From the NCBI RefSeq assembly GCF_022664395.1, contig NZ_JAKRET010000010.1, positions 62,001 through 126,000 of the forward strand: DNA of 64,000 bases, given 5' to 3'. A program made the translations under genes and the position numbers. Shown here piece by piece: positions 38,614-46,579 of the stretch. The notes below the pieces were generated by a model that was given only the letters and a program-made list of their open reading frames with translations, did not search any database and was not told the DNA's origin. This stretch comes from Sphingomonas lacusdianchii. Lineage in GTDB: Bacteria > Pseudomonadota > Alphaproteobacteria > Sphingomonadales > Sphingomonadaceae. Position 1 is the first letter of the stretch. The number at the start of each line of letters is the position of its first letter.

Positions 38614-39323
38614 CACCGAGTCTTTCGAGGTTGCAGGCACGGAGGCACAGTATCCGCTTCGCCGCGCTCGGCATAGCCTCGTTCGTGGTCGCGATCGTCG
38701 CGACGCTGCCCGCCAGCCTGATGATCGGCAATAACGACTGGCGCAGCGGAGTCGGCGGCACCGTGTGGAATGGCGAGGTCGGCATCGCCGGGGGCAGCCG
38801 CCTCGAATGGCATTTCGCACCGCTTCGCAGCCTGACCAGCCTCGGCTTCGCGGTCGACTGGACCGCGACCGGCCCCGACACCGATCTCGGCGGGCAGGCG
38901 CTGCTGCGCCCGGGCGGGGTGCGGCTCGACCGGGTGGCGGGGTCGGCCGACGCGTCGTTGCTGGCCGCGCTGCAACCCAATCTGCCCTTTGCCTGCGATA
39001 TGCCCTGGCAGGTCGATTTGCCCGTGGTGTCCACCATCGCCGGGTCGGCCATGGCCGAAGGTCGCGTCGCGATCGATCCGGGCAGTTGCGTGACCCGCCC
39101 GGGCAATGTCGCGACGCCGACCCCGGCGATGCTGCTGACCGCCGAGCATATTGGCCAGCAATCGCGCATCCGCCTCGTCCCCGATGGTCAGCGCCGCCGC
39201 ACGCTGATGGACGCGACGATCAACGAGGATGGGACGCTGCGCTTCGCGATGACCGGCGACGGCGCGGCGATGCTGCCCTTCACCGGCCTGCCTGCGGGCG
39301 CCAGCGTGCAGGGCAGTTTCTGA
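38550..39323 (+). CDS. gspN: Type II secretion protein GspN
   Basis: A 257-residue protein with one membrane segment (FAALGIASFVVAIVATLPASLMI, about 35-57), then the GspN pattern WRSGVGGTVWNGEVGIAGGSRLEWHFAPLRSL and a beta-rich periplasmic domain. GspN is an accessory T2SS protein found in a subset of systems. A strong ribosome binding site (GGGGGGAGG) precedes the ATG; this start overlaps the divergent gene, while a TTG at 38631 would not. Confidence 0.85.
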   Translation: MPQTTAASHPGTAQASSVAIASPSLSRLQARRHSIRFAALGIASFVVAIVATLPASLMIGNNDWRSGVGGTVWNGEVGIAGGSRLEWHFAPLRSLTSLGFAVDWTATGPDTDLGGQALLRPGGVRLDRVAGSADASLLAALQPNLPFACDMPWQVDLPVVSTIAGSAMAEGRVAIDPGSCVTRPGNVATPTPAMLLTAEHIGQQSRIRLVPDGQRRRTLMDATINEDGTLRFAMTGDGAAMLPFTGLPAGASVQGSF

Positions 39324-39330
39324 CCGGTCG

Positions 39331-39391
39331 GGGTCTGATCAACTTGCGTGGAAGCGGCACCGGCCCACTCCGGCTTTGCCGGATCAGACCC
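39331..39391. terminator. Inverted repeat between gspN and the small lipoprotein gene
   Basis: Ten-base perfect arms (GGGTCTGATC and GATCAGACCC) enclose 41 bases, including a second hairpin TCCGG-CTTTG-CCGGA. The right arm touches the stop codon of the convergent lipoprotein gene. It may end both transcripts, but lacks a T-run. Confidence 0.4.
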
Positions 39392-39627
39392 TAACGCGGC
39401 GGCAGGGCGAAGGGATCGTCGCCGCGTTCCTTCGACTCGGTGAGCAATTCGTCGCTGCGCGACGGGCGCTGCTGCGTGGTCGGGGTCAGCAGGTCGGCCG
39501 AGCTTGGCGTCGCGGTCGCGCCATAGGGGGCGGGTGGCAGCGACGCATTCTCCTGCGGACGCAGGTCGCGCCGTTGCCCGCACCCGGCCAGCACCAGCGC
39601 CAGCCCGAGGAGCGCGACGACGCGCAT
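39391..39627 (-). CDS. LptM-like small lipoprotein next to argH
   Basis: A 78-residue lipoprotein: [28 protein letters not shown], lipobox LAGC, then a hydrophilic tail. A tiny lipoprotein between argH and lysA is a standard arrangement in proteobacteria (YifL/LptM family, linked to LptD maturation). Here argH is upstream (TGATG overlap) but lysA is not found downstream. A GTG one codon earlier is also possible. Confidence 0.75.
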   Translation of the reverse strand: MRVVALLGLALVLAGCGQRRDLRPQENASLPPAPYGATATPSSADLLTPTTQQRPSRSDELLTESKERGDDPFALPPR

Positions 39628-41006
39628 CACTGGCCCCGCGCCGCGGCGATGGCTTCGCGCACCCGTTCGGGCGCGGTGCCGCCAAAGCTCTTGCGGCTGG
39701 CGACCGAGGCATCGACGCTCAGCACGTCGAAGATGCCGGCATGGATGCGCGTGTCGATCCCGGTCAGTTCGTCGATGGTCAGGCCGTCGAGGCGACAGCC
39801 CTTCTCCTCGGCCAGCTTGACCGCGCGGCCGGTGATATGATGCGCCTCGCGGAACGGCACCCCGGCTTCACGAACCAGCCAGTCGGCCAGATCGGTCGCG
39901 GTCGAAAAGCCGGTCTCCGCCGCCGCGCGCATCCGCTCGGGGCGGAAGGTCGCGCTTTCGACCATGCCGGTCATCGCCGCGATCGACAGCGCCAGCAGGT
40001 CGGTCGCCTCGAACACCGGCGGCTTGTCGTCCTGCATATCCTTTGAATAGGCGAGCGGCAGGCCCTTCATCGTCACCATCAGCGACGTCATGCAACCCAT
40101 GATCCGCCCCGAATGCCCGCGCACCAGTTCTGCGGCGTCGGGATTGCGCTTCTGCGGCATGATCGAGCTGCCGGTCGACCATTGGTCGCTCAAGCTGACG
40201 AAGCCGAACATCTGCGAGGCCCAGATCACGAACTCTTCCGCCAGCCGCGACAGGTGTAGCGAGCACTGCACGGCGGCAGTCAGATATTCGATCGCGAAGT
40301 CGCGGTCGCTGACCGAATCGAGCGAATTGACCGTCGGCCCGGCAAAGCCCAGCGCGTGCGCCGTCGCATGGCGATCCAGCGGAAAGCCGGTCCCGGCCAG
40401 CGCCGCCGACCCCAGCGGATTATAGTTCAGCCGCGCCCGCGCATCGGCGAAGCGCCCGCGATCGCGCGCGATCATGCTGTGATACGCCATCAGGTGATGG
40501 CCGAGCGTCACCGGCTGCGCGACCTGCAAATGGGTGAAGCCGGGCATGACCGTCGCGGCATGTTCCTCCGCCCGGTCGAGCAACGCTGCCTGCAACTGTC
40601 CCAGCGCCGCGTCGACCGCGTCGATCGCGTCGCGAGTCCATAGCCGGAAATCGGTCGCGACCTGATCGTTACGCGAACGCGCGGTGTGCAGCCGCCCCGC
40701 GACCGGGCCGATCTTTTCGGCCAGCCGCGCCTCGGTCAGCATATGGATGTCTTCCAGCGTCAGGTCGTCAGGCACGCCGTGCTCGGCATAGTCCGCCGCG
40801 ACCGCGTCCAGTCCTTCGAGGATCGTCGCGACGTCGGCCGCATCGACGATGCCCTGCGCGCCCAGCATCGTTGCGTGCGCCCTGGACCCGGCGATATCCT
40901 GTCGCCACATCCGCTTGTCGAAGGGAATCGAAGCGTTTATCTCACGCATCACCGCCGACGGGCCTTCGGCGAAGCGCCCGCCCCACATGCTGTTGGAGCC
41001 TTCCAT
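39627..41006 (-). CDS. argH: Argininosuccinate lyase
   Basis: A 459-residue tetrameric lyase that cleaves argininosuccinate to arginine and fumarate. Signature [12 protein letters not shown] is present; other family stretches are SMWGGRF at the N-terminus, [17 protein letters not shown] and [17 protein letters not shown]. The start at [12 protein letters not shown] uses the ATG inside CATG, whose complement is the start of the divergent tlpA-like gene. The length matches the family. Confidence 0.97.
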   Translation of the reverse strand: MEGSNSMWGGRFAEGPSAVMREINASIPFDKRMWRQDIAGSRAHATMLGAQGIVDAADVATILEGLDAVAADYAEHGVPDDLTLEDIHMLTEARLAEKIGPVAGRLHTARSRNDQVATDFRLWTRDAIDAVDAALGQLQAALLDRAEEHAATVMPGFTHLQVAQPVTLGHHLMAYHSMIARDRGRFADARARLNYNPLGSAALAGTGFPLDRHATAHALGFAGPTVNSLDSVSDRDFAIEYLTAAVQCSLHLSRLAEEFVIWASQMFGFVSLSDQWSTGSSIMPQKRNPDAAELVRGHSGRIMGCMTSLMVTMKGLPLAYSKDMQDDKPPVFEATDLLALSIAAMTGMVESATFRPERMRAAAETGFSTATDLADWLVREAGVPFREAHHITGRAVKLAEEKGCRLDGLTIDELTGIDTRIHAGIFDVLSVDASVASRKSFGGTAPERVREAIAAARGQ

Positions 41007-41595
41007 GCGCCCGGTAATCGCGCTTCTCCTTGGACTGAGCCTGTTCGTCGGCGCTTGCGATAAGCGAGCCGCCGCGCCGGAGCAAGCCGCCGTGACCGAG
41101 GACGGCACCGTCCCCGACGTCGCCGCCCCCGCCAACAACGCCGCCCCCGAAGCGGCGGCCAAGGTCGATCGCAGCCACAAGGGCGAGGCGATGCCGACCT
41201 ACAAGTTCCAGGATGGCGCGGGGAAGGCGGTGACGCTGGCCGAGTTCCGCGGCAAGCCGGTGCTGGTCAACCTGTGGGCGACATGGTGTGCGCCGTGCGT
41301 GCGCGAGATGCCGACGCTCGATGCGCTGACGGCGCGGGAGAAGGCGGCGCTGCACGTCCTGACGGTGTCGCAGGACATGGAGCTGGCCAAGGTCCAGCCG
41401 TTCCTGACCGAGCGCAAACTTGCCAATCTGATCGCCTATCGCGACGCCGATTTGCAGTTTACGACCGGCATGAATCTCAGCCTGCCGACGACGATCCTGT
41501 ACGATGCGACGGGCAAGGAAGTGTGGCGGGTGACCGGCGGCATGGACTGGGCCGGTGCCGAGGCCGCGAAGCTGATTGGCGAGGCGAAGGGGTAA
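41005..41595 (+). CDS. TlpA-like thiol-disulfide lipoprotein
   Basis: A 196-residue thioredoxin-fold protein. The N-terminus [18 protein letters not shown] carries a lipobox with Cys18, then an acidic/alanine linker and the thioredoxin domain from about residue 62, with the redox motif WCAPC (Cys95, Cys98) and cis-proline region [10 protein letters not shown]. It would reduce periplasmic proteins, for example in cytochrome maturation. GGAG lies seven bases before the ATG. The argH-tlpA pair is divergent in many sphingomonads as far as I recall. Confidence 0.9.
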   Translation: MRPVIALLLGLSLFVGACDKRAAAPEQAAVTEDGTVPDVAAPANNAAPEAAAKVDRSHKGEAMPTYKFQDGAGKAVTLAEFRGKPVLVNLWATWCAPCVREMPTLDALTAREKAALHVLTVSQDMELAKVQPFLTERKLANLIAYRDADLQFTTGMNLSLPTTILYDATGKEVWRVTGGMDWAGAEAAKLIGEAKG

Positions 41596-41609
41596 CTCCT
41601 CCCGCAAAC

Positions 41610-41690
41610 GTCACCCCAGCGCAGGCTGGGGTCTCCTGGTAGTAGCGCCCGGCTGGAGCCGCACCAGACCCCAGCCTGCGCTGGGGTGAC
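41610..41690. repeat. Palindromic repeat family C, copy at 41.6 kb
   Basis: Ends GTCACCCCAGCGCAGGCTGG and CCCCAGCCTGCGCTGGGGTG, nearly perfect inverted copies. Lies between the convergent tlpA-like gene and the next gene. Confidence 0.85.
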
Positions 41691-41727
41691 ATTGCATGAC
41701 GGGCGGCAGGGGTGTGTACTGTTCCTC

Positions 41728-42063
41728 TTACCGATCCGGCGCGCGTTCCGCGGGCGGCACCCCCGCCCCCTCACCCGGCGCATCGTCGTCGAAATTCTCG
41801 CCCTGCGCACCGCCACCGGCATTGGCGCCGCTGCCATGGACTTCGCCATTGGCGGCGACGAAGGCGCGGCGGCCCGCTTCGGGCGGAATGTCGCGGCTGT
41901 CATCGGTCGGAGCGGCGCTGACGGGGCGTGCCTCGGCAGCGGCCTGTTCCGCCTGTCGCTCGCGATCATATTCCTGCCCCGAATAGCCGCTTGGCCGGTC
42001 GAAGGCGTTCAGCGGTTCGGTGCGATCCGGATCGACCTTGGGATGGGCGGGGGTGTCGGCCAT
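41728..42063 (-). CDS. Hypothetical disordered hydrophilic protein
   Basis: A 111-residue protein, highly charged and rich in Gly, Ala, Asp and Glu, without membrane segments or cysteines (begins MADTPAHPKVDPDRTEPLNA). It looks intrinsically disordered. The start follows AGGAGAATTGCC. The family is not recognised. Confidence 0.55.
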   Translation of the reverse strand: MADTPAHPKVDPDRTEPLNAFDRPSGYSGQEYDRERQAEQAAAEARPVSAAPTDDSRDIPPEAGRRAFVAANGEVHGSGANAGGGAQGENFDDDAPGEGAGVPPAERAPDR

Positions 42064-42097
42064 GGCAATTCTCCTTGCCCGACATAACCGCTCGCGA

Positions 42098-42442
42098 TCA
42101 GGCGACGTTCCCTGCCGCCGGCGGTTTGGCACGCGGTTCGAACCGGTCGCGCAGGCGCAGGCCGATGAACAGCATCGTCGGCCAGAACATGGTGTTGAGG
42201 ATGTCGAGCGACGTATCCTCCCACCGCCACGACCCCCAATAAATGCGGTCGAGCACCTCATTGGCCAGTTCGGCCAGCGCGACGACGGCCAGCGGCACCG
42301 GTGTCGACAGGCGATAGCCGGTGACGATGCGGGTGATCAGCAGCACCGCCATGCCGGCATGGACATGGAGCAGGCTGTCGGCCATGCCGGTGCCGTCGCC
42401 GATCGCCTGAATCATCCGGGCGTAGAGAGCGGGAATATCCAT
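42098..42442 (-). CDS. Small membrane protein beside a phospholipase D gene
   Basis: A 114-residue protein with about three hydrophobic segments: MAVLLITRIVTG, VPLAVVALAELANEVLDRIYWG and MFWPTMLFIGLRLR. Acidic and aromatic residues (ANEVLDRIYWGSWRWEDT) lie in the loop, reminiscent of VanZ-like proteins, but I cannot assign it firmly. It sits between the disordered protein gene and the phospholipase D gene, all on the same strand. Confidence 0.6.
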   Translation of the reverse strand: MDIPALYARMIQAIGDGTGMADSLLHVHAGMAVLLITRIVTGYRLSTPVPLAVVALAELANEVLDRIYWGSWRWEDTSLDILNTMFWPTMLFIGLRLRDRFEPRAKPPAAGNVA

Positions 42443-42487
42443 CGCTGCCCGATGGACCGCACGGCCGCGAGTCACAAGTGGTTTGCG

Positions 42488-43648
42488 CTAATCCCGGTTA
42501 AGCCGTGCGGTCACCTGCGGGTCGAGGACCGACATGATGAAATAGGCGCCGGCCTGTTTGACGCGCGCCCACCATCCCGACCGTGCGCGGTGCAGTTGCC
42601 GCGTCACCCGCTGCGAATGGGCGACCTCGCCATCCATATAGGCGCGCAGATGCGCCGCGAACGCTGCATCCTCGACCCGCAGCATCAGTTCCATGTTCAG
42701 GAACATCGAGCGCATGTCGAAATTGGCCGATCCGATATGCACCGCATCATCGGCAATGAAGAGTTTGGTATGCAGCTTCGTCGGCTGATATTCGTACACC
42801 TCGATCCGGTGGCGCAGCAGGTTGCGATAGGTGAAGCGCGCCGCGAGCAGCGCGATCGCATGGTCGGTCTTCGCGGGAACGACGATCCGCAGGCGGGTCC
42901 GCTTTGCCGCCTTGTCCAGCCGCCGGGTCATCAACGGCCCCGGCGCGAAATAGGCGGCGATCATGTCGATGCGCTCGCTGGTGCGGATTTCGTGCTTCAC
43001 CGTCCGCGCCCATGGCGACAGCCGCCGCGACGGCCCGCCGAGCAGCCAGCGGATCGGCCCGCTCTCCTCGCTCCATTCGCGCAGCATCCGCGACAATTTG
43101 CGAAGCGGCGCGCCCGGCAGCGCGGTCCACGCCTTCAGCGCGTCGAAATAGCCGGCTAGCCGCCCCGCCGCCGGCCCCTCGACCAGCAGCCCCAGATCGC
43201 GCCATGCCTGTTGCTCGACCGTGCCGAAATAGGCGTCCTCGATATTGAAGCCGCCGACGATCACCCGCAGGTCGTCGGCCAACGCCAGCTTCTGATGATT
43301 GCGCAGCAGATAGCGCCGCCCGATCCGCGGCACGAACACGCAGACGTCGCCGCCGGCCTCGCGCAACGGTCCGAAGAAGCCGCGACTCGCCGCCGCCTCG
43401 GCGCCCAGCCCGTCGACGATCAGCGCGACCCGCACCCCGCGCCGGGCCGCTTCGACCAGCGCGTCGCGCACGCGCGTGCCGGCACTATCCTCTTCCCAGA
43501 TATAGAACAGGATGCGCAGCGACCGGCGCGCACCGGCGATCAGCGCCAGCAACGCATCGAGTCGCGCCGGTCCTTCGGTCAGCAGCGTCAGGCGGTTTCC
43601 GGCCACGGTGAAAGTCGGTTCGCCCGCGCCGTCCATGTCCTCTCCCAT
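42488..43648 (-). CDS. Phospholipase D-family protein (cardiolipin synthase-like)
   Basis: A 386-residue protein with two HKD motifs: HQKLALADD (about residues 118-126) and HTKLFIADDAVHIGSANFD (about 295-313). This is the layout of bacterial cardiolipin synthases of the ClsB type and related transphosphatidylases. It has no N-terminal membrane segments, so it probably binds the membrane peripherally. Starts at 43648 or at the ATG 12 bases on. Confidence 0.85.
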   Translation of the reverse strand: MGEDMDGAGEPTFTVAGNRLTLLTEGPARLDALLALIAGARRSLRILFYIWEEDSAGTRVRDALVEAARRGVRVALIVDGLGAEAAASRGFFGPLREAGGDVCVFVPRIGRRYLLRNHQKLALADDLRVIVGGFNIEDAYFGTVEQQAWRDLGLLVEGPAAGRLAGYFDALKAWTALPGAPLRKLSRMLREWSEESGPIRWLLGGPSRRLSPWARTVKHEIRTSERIDMIAAYFAPGPLMTRRLDKAAKRTRLRIVVPAKTDHAIALLAARFTYRNLLRHRIEVYEYQPTKLHTKLFIADDAVHIGSANFDMRSMFLNMELMLRVEDAAFAAHLRAYMDGEVAHSQRVTRQLHRARSGWWARVKQAGAYFIMSVLDPQVTARLNRD

Positions 43649-43761
43649 CCGTTGTCATGGCGTAACGGCCGGCGCGCGGGCGAGTTTCATTGACTTTGCG
43701 GAGGGCGACGGTTACACGGCCTGCTTTCCGATACCCTCCGTTTTTGCAAGGAAGGCGTTTC

Positions 43762-44106
43762 ATGGCGCGCGTCACCGTCGAGGATTGCGTCGACAAGATC
43801 CCCAACCGTTTCGACCTGGTGCTGATGGCCGCGCAGCGCGCCCGCCAGATTTCGGGCGGTGCCGAACTGACCCTCGATCGCGACCGCGACAAGAATCCGG
43901 TCGTGGCGCTGCGCGAGATCGCCGAGGAAAACATCACTCCGGACCATCTGCGTGAATCGGTCATCACCTCGATGCAGAAGGTGCAGATCGACGACGAAGA
44001 GGCACCGGACGAACTGGGTTCGCTGGCCGCGTCGGCAGAGGCGCTGCGCCTCACCGCCGCCGCGCCGCCGCGCAACCAGAATGTCGGTGGCGATTACGAC
44101 GGCTGA
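43762..44106 (+). CDS. rpoZ: RNA polymerase omega subunit
   Basis: A 114-residue omega subunit: [33 protein letters not shown] and [17 protein letters not shown] are the conserved segments. It binds the beta' subunit and assists assembly. The start is preceded by AAGGAAGGCG. It is monocistronic with a terminator 25 bases after the stop. relA/spoT, its frequent neighbour, is not present here. Confidence 0.96.
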   Translation: MARVTVEDCVDKIPNRFDLVLMAAQRARQISGGAELTLDRDRDKNPVVALREIAEENITPDHLRESVITSMQKVQIDDEEAPDELGSLAASAEALRLTAAAPPRNQNVGGDYDG

Positions 44107-44131
44107 GGCGGTCGGATCGACGAGACACAAG

Positions 44132-44162
44132 GGGCGGTCCTGCGGGGCCGCCCTTTTTGTTT
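44132..44162 (+). terminator. Rho-independent terminator after rpoZ
   Basis: A 9-bp stem (GGGCGGTCC with GGGCCGCCC, one U-G pair) with a TGCG loop and a TTTTTGTTTT tail. Confidence 0.9.
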
Positions 44163-44183
44163 TGGCTCCGTCCCGGGGAACAA

Positions 44184-44299
44184 CCGTTCGTGCTGAGTAG
44201 GGGCTGAGCGAAGTCGAAGACTCGTATCGAAGCACCCGCGACCAACGGTCCTTCGATACGCCATTTCGACTTTGCTCAATGGCTACTCAGGACGAACAG
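44184..44299. repeat. Palindromic element family A, copy 2
   Basis: Nearly the same as 3107-3221, with inverted ends CCGTTCGTGCTGAGTA and TACTCAGGACGAACAG. It lies just after the rpoZ terminator and before the 3' end of the convergent HxlR gene. Confidence 0.85.
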
Positions 44300-44318
44300 A
44301 CCGGGCGGGATCGAAGCC

Positions 44319-44699
44319 TTATTCCCGCCGCGCGCCCGCGCGGCTGCCCAGCGCGTCGAGCGCATCGGCATTGCGCCGCCCCCAATCGTAGAGCAGCGTC
44401 ACCGGCTCGACGAAGCGCCGGCCCAGCGCCGTCAGGCGATATTCGACGGCGGGCGGCATCACCGCCTGTATCTCACGCTCGATCAGGCCGATCGCCTCCA
44501 TCTCGCGCAGCGTCTGCGTCAGCATCTTCTTGGAGATGCCCGGCAGGCTGCGCAGCAGCACGCCGGTCCGCGCCACCCCGCCGTGGCGGGCGTGGAGCGT
44601 GTGCAGCACCATGCTGGTCCATTTGGTCGCGAACAGCGACAGGACGCGGCGCGGGGCGCAATCCTCGCGCCATTCGGCTTCGTCCGATCCGGGTTGCAT
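44319..44699 (-). CDS. HxlR-family transcriptional regulator
   Basis: A 126-residue winged-helix protein of the HxlR/DUF24 family: CAPRRVLSLFATKWTSMVLHTL, LPGISKKMLTQTLREMEAIGLIER and PPAVEYRLTALGRRF are diagnostic. The N-terminal cysteine (EDCAP) is where these regulators often sense oxidants or electrophiles. It is divergent from the enone-reductase-like gene and probably controls it. Confidence 0.92.
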   Translation of the reverse strand: MQPGSDEAEWREDCAPRRVLSLFATKWTSMVLHTLHARHGGVARTGVLLRSLPGISKKMLTQTLREMEAIGLIEREIQAVMPPAVEYRLTALGRRFVEPVTLLYDWGRRNADALDALGSRAGARRE

Positions 44700-44704
44700 G
44701 ACTG

Positions 44705-44720
44705 GGTACCTTCTGGTGCC
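44705..44720. promoter_or_regulatory. Possible HxlR operator
   Basis: GGTACC-TTCT-GGTGCC, an imperfect inverted repeat, lies five bases upstream of the HxlR start codon in the 103-base divergent region. HxlR proteins often bind GTAC-type dyads, so autoregulation and control of the neighbour is plausible. Confidence 0.35.
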
Positions 44721-44802
44721 TGGGGGCGGGACCGGTGCCGTCTTCAACCCCGGTGTAATCGTGCCTAGCTGGCTGACTTCGTTCGACAAGGGAAGTTTGG
44801 AT

Positions 44803-45864
44803 ATGACGAAGACGGCTTTGGTGGTGGGAGCAAGCGGCATCGTCGGCAGCGCGACCGCGACGCTGCTGAACGCGCAAGGGTGGACGGTGCATGGTCTCGC
44901 CCGCCGCCCGGTCGCGCAGGACGGCGTGCTGCCGGTCGTCGCCGACCTGTCCGATGCGGAAGGAACGCGCACGGCGCTCGCCGACCTGCGTCCCGACGCG
45001 GTGTTCGTCACCACCTGGGCGCGGCAGGACAGCGAGGCGGAGAATATCCGCGTCAACGGCGCGATGGTGCGCAACCTGCTCGACGCCCTGCCCGCGCCCG
45101 ACCGTCCGCGCCATGTCGCGCTGGTCACCGGCCTTAAACATTATCTGGGGCCGTTCGAAGCCTATGGGCAGGGCACGCTGCCGCAGACGCCGTTCCGCGA
45201 GGAGCAGCCGCGGCTCGACATCGCCAATTTCTATTATGCGCAGGAGGACGAACTGTTCGCCGCCGCCGCGCGCGACGGCTTTACGTGGAGCGTCCACCGT
45301 CCGCACACCGTGATCGGCAAGGCGGTCGGCAATGCGATGAACATGGGCACGACGTTGGCGGTCTATGCGACGCTGTGCCGCGACGCGGGCCGGCCGTTCG
45401 TCTTCCCTGGATCGGCGGCGCAGTGGCAGGGGCTGACCGACATGACCGATGCCGGGCTGCTCGCCGAACATCTGTTGTGGACGGCACAGACCGACGCCGC
45501 GCACGATCAGGCGTTCAACGTCGTCAATGGCGACGTCTTTCGCTGGCAATGGATGTGGGAACGCATCGCCGACTGGTTCGGAGTCGAGGCCGCGCCCTTC
45601 AACGGCACGGTCCGTCCGCTCGCCGCGCAGATGGCCGACGATGCGCCACGCTGGGCAGCGATCGCCGCGCGCCACGGGCTGGCCGAGGCCGATCTGCACC
45701 GCCTCGCTTCGCCATGGCATACCGACGCCGACCTCGGCCGCCCGATCGAGGTCGTCGCCGACATGTCGAAAAGCCGGCGGCTGGGCTTCACCGGCTATCG
45801 TGCGACCGACGACGCGTTCTTCGCCTTGTTCGAACGGCTGCGCGCCGACCGGATCATTCCGTGA
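44803..45864 (+). CDS. PRISE-type (progesterone 5-beta-reductase-like) short-chain dehydrogenase
   Basis: A 353-residue Rossmann-fold enzyme: nucleotide-binding GASGIVGSATA (residues 9-19), the PRISE-specific NFYYAQED motif, a catalytic-type lysine in LVTGLKHYLGP, and SVHRPHTVIGKAVGNAMN. PRISE enzymes reduce activated C=C bonds of enones with NADPH. The start at MTKTALVVG follows AAGGGAAG. Divergent HxlR suggests induction by reactive electrophiles (inference). Its 3' end overlaps rlmE by 11 bases. Confidence 0.85.
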   Translation: MTKTALVVGASGIVGSATATLLNAQGWTVHGLARRPVAQDGVLPVVADLSDAEGTRTALADLRPDAVFVTTWARQDSEAENIRVNGAMVRNLLDALPAPDRPRHVALVTGLKHYLGPFEAYGQGTLPQTPFREEQPRLDIANFYYAQEDELFAAAARDGFTWSVHRPHTVIGKAVGNAMNMGTTLAVYATLCRDAGRPFVFPGSAAQWQGLTDMTDAGLLAEHLLWTAQTDAAHDQAFNVVNGDVFRWQWMWERIADWFGVEAAPFNGTVRPLAAQMADDAPRWAAIAARHGLAEADLHRLASPWHTDADLGRPIEVVADMSKSRRLGFTGYRATDDAFFALFERLRADRIIP

Positions 45865-46579
45865 TGTCGCCCGGGGACGGTTCGCCCGTCCCCGCCCCGG
45901 CGCCCGCCGGCACGTCGCGCCGCCCCTTGAAGTTCGTCGCGATCACATACCATTCGGACGAGTCCTTGCGGCTCGCCGGTGGCTTGGCATGTTTCACCGC
46001 CTGGAAATTACGCTTCAGTTCGGCGACCAGTTCGTTGTCGGCCCCGCCCGCCAGCACCTTGGCAACGAAATCGCCGCCGGGACGCAAGATTTCGCAGGCG
46101 AACATCACCGCCGCCTCGACCAGTGCCATGGTGCGCAGGTGATCGGTCTGCGGATGGCCGACGGTGTTCGCCGCCATGTCGGAAAGGACGAGGTCCGCCT
46201 CTCCGTCCAATTCCTCGCGCAGCCGTTCGGGCGCGTGATCGGCGAGGAAGTCCATCTGCAGGATGGTCACGCCGTCGATCGGGTCGACCGGCAACAGGTC
46301 GATGCCGACGACGGTGCAGTCGGGCCGCACCTTGCGCACGACCTGCGTCCAGCCGCCCGGCGCGATGCCGAGATCGACGACCCGCTTTACGCCCCGCAGC
46401 AGCTTGAAGCGTTCGTCGAGTTCGATCAGCTTGTACGCGGCACGGCTGCGATAGCCCTCCGCGCGCGCCTTCTTCACATAGGGGTCGTTCAACTGGCGTT
46501 CGAGCCAGCGTGTCGACTGGGCCGAGCGCGATCGTGCGGTGCGCACGCGCTGCCGGCCGGGGGGGCTTCCGCGGGTCAT
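45854..46579 (-). CDS. rlmE: 23S rRNA 2'-O-ribose methyltransferase RlmE
   Basis: A 241-residue AdoMet-dependent methyltransferase that modifies U2552 of 23S rRNA. Family stretches: SRAAYKLIELDERF (catalytic Lys), VVDLGIAPGGWTQVV (AdoMet site), LVLSDMAANTVGHPQTDH (catalytic Asp) and GGDFVAKVLAGG (Lys). It overlaps ppx by four bases upstream; the C-terminal tail is longer than usual. Confidence 0.95.
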   Translation of the reverse strand: MTRGSPPGRQRVRTARSRSAQSTRWLERQLNDPYVKKARAEGYRSRAAYKLIELDERFKLLRGVKRVVDLGIAPGGWTQVVRKVRPDCTVVGIDLLPVDPIDGVTILQMDFLADHAPERLREELDGEADLVLSDMAANTVGHPQTDHLRTMALVEAAVMFACEILRPGGDFVAKVLAGGADNELVAELKRNFQAVKHAKPPASRKDSSEWYVIATNFKGRRDVPAGAGAGTGEPSPGDITE

